DNA of 64,000 nt from Thaumasiovibrio sp047250365 (GTDB lineage: Bacteria > Pseudomonadota > Gammaproteobacteria > Enterobacterales > Vibrionaceae), in contig NZ_JBLBVL010000002.1 in NCBI RefSeq assembly GCF_047250365.1, forward strand, positions 434,001 to 498,000, in the 5' to 3' direction. Made by a program: the position numbers and the translations under genes. Below, in pieces: positions 61,848 through 64,000 of this stretch (positions within the stretch are counted from its first letter, which is position 1; each line of letters begins with the position of its first letter). The notes beneath the pieces were generated by a model. It was given only the letters and a program-made list of their open reading frames with translations, had not been told where the DNA came from and did no database searches.

Positions 61848-62473
61848 TTCGTTAGCCCTACTTATCTTTAACAATAACCAAAGCGTAGAAAATGCGCATG
61901 ACAAAAGCATGATGCTTTATAGTCAGTTTGATGAACAGTCCTCGGCATTAAATGTAACAAAAGCGACAACTAAGCTTTCGCCTCCCCATAAAGCGATCCA
62001 CGTCACACTTATCAGATCAATTGCTACAAGATAGCTCTTTAAAATCGACATAAATGAAAAGCCTTTTGCAGGCAAATGTTACAAGGATACATTTACCTGA
62101 TACTGCCAAAATTAAAGTTTCTTGCTTTTTATCTCAACATCATGATAATAAGTTATTTACGAACAAACACTTCGCATTATTCGATAGTACCGTTAAGAAA
62201 TAACAATTAACCCCCCTTCAAAATAAACACCTCCTTTCATTTTGAAACACTTAGAAATACATTTATTTCTCTATTTACCAAGTTACACACTTGGTTTCCA
62301 TTTATGTAACTTTGTCATAGGTGTTTTAGCTACCATGTGATTGTATTGTTTTTATGAATCTTAATTTAATAACTATGAAAATATAGATTCAAATACAACC
62401 CGGTCGTTTATTAAATGTGGACGAACACCTGAGCAACAAACCCGCTCAGCCACCAATAAGACAAAGGCTAACA
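61848..62473 (+). promoter_or_regulatory. AT-rich divergent region before the antiporter
   Basis: About 600 bp between divergent genes with no ORF I support. The perfect inverted repeat ACCAAGT-TACAC-ACTTGGT is at 62277-62295, about 180 bp before the antiporter ATG, and looks like an operator for a dimeric regulator. Long A/T-rich runs lie on both sides. No promoter stands out. Confidence 0.4.
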
Positions 62474-63643
62474 ATGAAAAAAGTAATGTTATATTCAGCG
62501 CTTCTGATGCTGGGGTTAATCTGTTCACAGATATTCCCTGCTGTTTTTGCTGGTTATAGTTCCTTGCAACCCCTATTAATGATGCTAACCATGGCTGCCC
62601 TCTCGTACATTATGATCAATGTTGGTCGTGAGTTTGAGTTAGATAAAAGCAATTTGAAGCAATATGGTTGGGATTACGTTGTTGCGATGACAACAGCCAC
62701 CTTCCCGTGGATTGCTGTCGTTCTCTATTTTGTCTTTGCAGTTATGCCTGCAGAGCTATGGAGCAATGCAGATGCGTGGAAAGAGTCCTTAGTAATTGGA
62801 CGTTTTGCGGCGCCAACTTCAGCTGGTGTGCTCTTCGCCATGCTCGCTGCAGCAGGGCTTGGCGCAACTTGGATGTTCAATAAAGCTCGCGTACTCGCGA
62901 TTTTTGATGACCTTGATACCGTACTGCTAATGATTCCACTTAGTATCATTGTTGTTGGGTGGAACCCTGCACTAGGGGTTGCTCTAGCACTGATGTTCAT
63001 TTTACTCGGTATGGCTTATAAGTATTTGCATGTTTGGAATATCCCGGCAAGCGCCAAATACATTATGCTCTACTCGGTTGTGATCACCGCGGTATGTGAA
63101 GGCTTTTATTTTGTAACTGATACCCATTTTGAAGTTCTACTCCCTGCATTTGTCCTTGGGTGTATGCTAAAATCTCAGCATGAGAGCGAAGACGACCAAC
63201 GATTTTCTACTGGTGTAGCAGCTGTGTTTATGGTGCTTGTCGGATTGAGCCTACCACAAATATTCGGGGCAGCGGACACCTCTGAGGTCGCCACCAGTGT
63301 GACTGGTTCTTTGCCTGCCATGCCAATGAGTGAAGTTCTGTTCCACGTATTAATGATCACTATCATTTCAAACATCGGAAAAATGTTCCCACTCTTTTGC
63401 TACCGCAAAGAAGCATCAATTAAAGAGCGCTTAGCCCTATCAATCGGTATGTGGCCGCGAGGCGAAGTGGGCGCAGGCGTATTAATGATCAGCATTGGTT
63501 ATGGCTTTGGTGGCCCGATAGTCACTATCGGTATGTTATCGCTGGCCTTAAACCTAATCCTAACCGGCTGGTTTATCTCCATGGCTCGCAACCTAATTGT
63601 GGGCAGTTCTAAGGAGCTACAACATGAAAAAGCTCGAGCTTAA
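62474..63643 (+). CDS. Cation:proton antiporter (CPA-type, Na+/H+ exchanger family)
   Basis: A 389-aa polytopic membrane protein with about 12 hydrophobic helices, of the Na+/H+ exchanger superfamily (PF00999). Family-like features are FAAPTSAGVLFAML, AIFDDLDTVLLMIPL (an acidic DDLD pair in the transport core) and the late MWPRGEVGAGVLMISIGYGFGG. There is no RCK/TrkA tail. ATG 62474 has AAAGG seven bases upstream; a GTG at 62417 would add 19 residues. A tiny membrane-peptide gene overlaps its end. Ion specificity is not readable from sequence; sodium or potassium is likely. Confidence 0.85.
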   Translation: MKKVMLYSALLMLGLICSQIFPAVFAGYSSLQPLLMMLTMAALSYIMINVGREFELDKSNLKQYGWDYVVAMTTATFPWIAVVLYFVFAVMPAELWSNADAWKESLVIGRFAAPTSAGVLFAMLAAAGLGATWMFNKARVLAIFDDLDTVLLMIPLSIIVVGWNPALGVALALMFILLGMAYKYLHVWNIPASAKYIMLYSVVITAVCEGFYFVTDTHFEVLLPAFVLGCMLKSQHESEDDQRFSTGVAAVFMVLVGLSLPQIFGAADTSEVATSVTGSLPAMPMSEVLFHVLMITIISNIGKMFPLFCYRKEASIKERLALSIGMWPRGEVGAGVLMISIGYGFGGPIVTIGMLSLALNLILTGWFISMARNLIVGSSKELQHEKARA

Positions 63644-63698
63644 AATCCTTGCAGGTATGATGGCTATCTTTCTGATCTCTATGTTGGTCAGTCGATAA
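63624..63698 (+). CDS. 24-aa single-helix membrane peptide, coupled to antiporter
   Basis: ATG 63624 lies inside the last codons of the antiporter gene in another frame, with a full AAGGAG at 63611-63616 and seven-base spacing. The peptide (MKKLELKILAGMMAIFLISM plus LVSR) is a short basic N-terminus and one hydrophobic helix. It ends 3 bp before the shared terminator. Such a plan recalls small membrane subunits or regulators of transporters (for example KdpF), and would be missed by ORF callers. No homologue is recognised, so reality rests on the ribosome-binding site and position. Confidence 0.65.
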   Translation: MKKLELKILAGMMAIFLISMLVSR

Positions 63699-63701
63699 CC
63701 T

Positions 63702-63728
63702 AAAAAGCACGCTTCGGCGTGCTTTTTT
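63702..63728 (+). terminator. Intrinsic terminator of the antiporter operon
   Basis: AAAAAGCACGC pairs with GCGTGCTTTTT around the tetraloop TTCG and ends in six T residues. Beyond it, 63729-64000 is AT-rich and I see no supported gene. Confidence 0.95.
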
Positions 63729-64000
63729 ATTAACATTACTCTGCATTAAACGACATTATAAGAGTATTCCTCTACACTTGCGCACAATGCCCACCTCCAC
63801 CTGTCGATACATACGCTAAAATTCAGCATAAAAAACCACAAGATCATTACTAAAACTTAGCCCCACCATCACCACCCTCATTTAAAGGCAGAAATAAATC
63901 AATGCGTTACAAGCAAGAGCAAATAAAAAGCATAGAAAGCTTGACGAGCCCCATCAAGATTTGATATTCATTGTTAAAACACTGTTGGTTAATTTAGCAA

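Noticed and set aside
63902..63964. 20-codon ORF at the right end
   Set aside because: No ribosome-binding site and no recognisable product.
1..64000. CRISPR arrays, insertion sequences, phage genes, rRNA
   Set aside because: No regularly spaced repeats, transposase, integrase or rRNA segments were seen on reading both strands.

Overview
The window is ordinary gammaproteobacterial chromosome, most probably from the Vibrionaceae. Several gene blocks keep the order I know from Escherichia coli and Vibrio: pmbA/darP, rraB-argF-pyrBI-ridA, plsC-parC-parE-yqiA-cpdA-yqiB-nudF-tolC, hldE-glnE-ygiF, ygiM-cca, and tsaD-rpsU-yqeY-dnaG-rpoD-tRNA-Ile2. The ilvH-ilvI-acyl-CoA ligase-leuO-glycosyltransferase-PAP2 block matches the Vibrio cholerae VC2482-VC2487 neighbourhood as I remember it. 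Base composition looks moderate, near 50 percent GC by eye. A halophilic vibrio such as Salinivibrio would fit, but the genus is a guess. I saw no phage, insertion sequence, CRISPR array or plasmid gene.

Layout. 1-9.2 kb: start of pmbA, darP, an apparently Fur-controlled DUF2061 membrane protein, rraB, arginine deiminase (arcA), ArgR-controlled ornithine carbamoyltransferase (argF), the pyrBI operon with a leader peptide and attenuator, a LysR regulator, a Dph6-like ATP pyrophosphatase next to ridA, and a type I idi. 9.2-18.6 kb: plsC, topoisomerase IV (parC, parE), yqiA, cpdA, yqiB, nudF and divergent tolC. 18.6-33.1 kb: hldE, lpxL, glnE, a voltage-gated-type K+ channel, ygiF, a PhoU-like protein with the phosphate transporter pitA, ygiM, a fused gspA-gspB gene, and cca. 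33.1-41.6 kb: uppP, folK-folB, plsY, tsaD, the rpsU-yqeY-dnaG-rpoD operon and tRNA-Ile2(CAU).

41.8-50.1 kb is the accessory segment: an SPFH protein, then melA (GH4 alpha-galactosidase), a MelR-type AraC regulator, a sodium:solute symporter and a cytoplasmic sulfatase, all on the minus strand, with a divergent LysR gene. The melibiose carrier MelB is absent. Together these suggest import of a sulfated alpha-galactoside followed by intracellular desulfation and hydrolysis. This is the most novel-looking part of the window, and the substrate is inferred. 50.1-64 kb: a membrane-tethered Mrr-like nuclease domain protein, menB, a 59-aa ribbon-helix-helix protein, pykF, ilvIH, an acyl-CoA ligase, leuO, a glycosyltransferase/PAP2 phosphatase pair, and a cation:proton antiporter followed by a coupled 24-aa membrane peptide.

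Most transcription units end in clear intrinsic terminators. Hairpins that need another explanation lie between parE and parC, upstream of the Dph6-like gene, and in the pyrBI leader.
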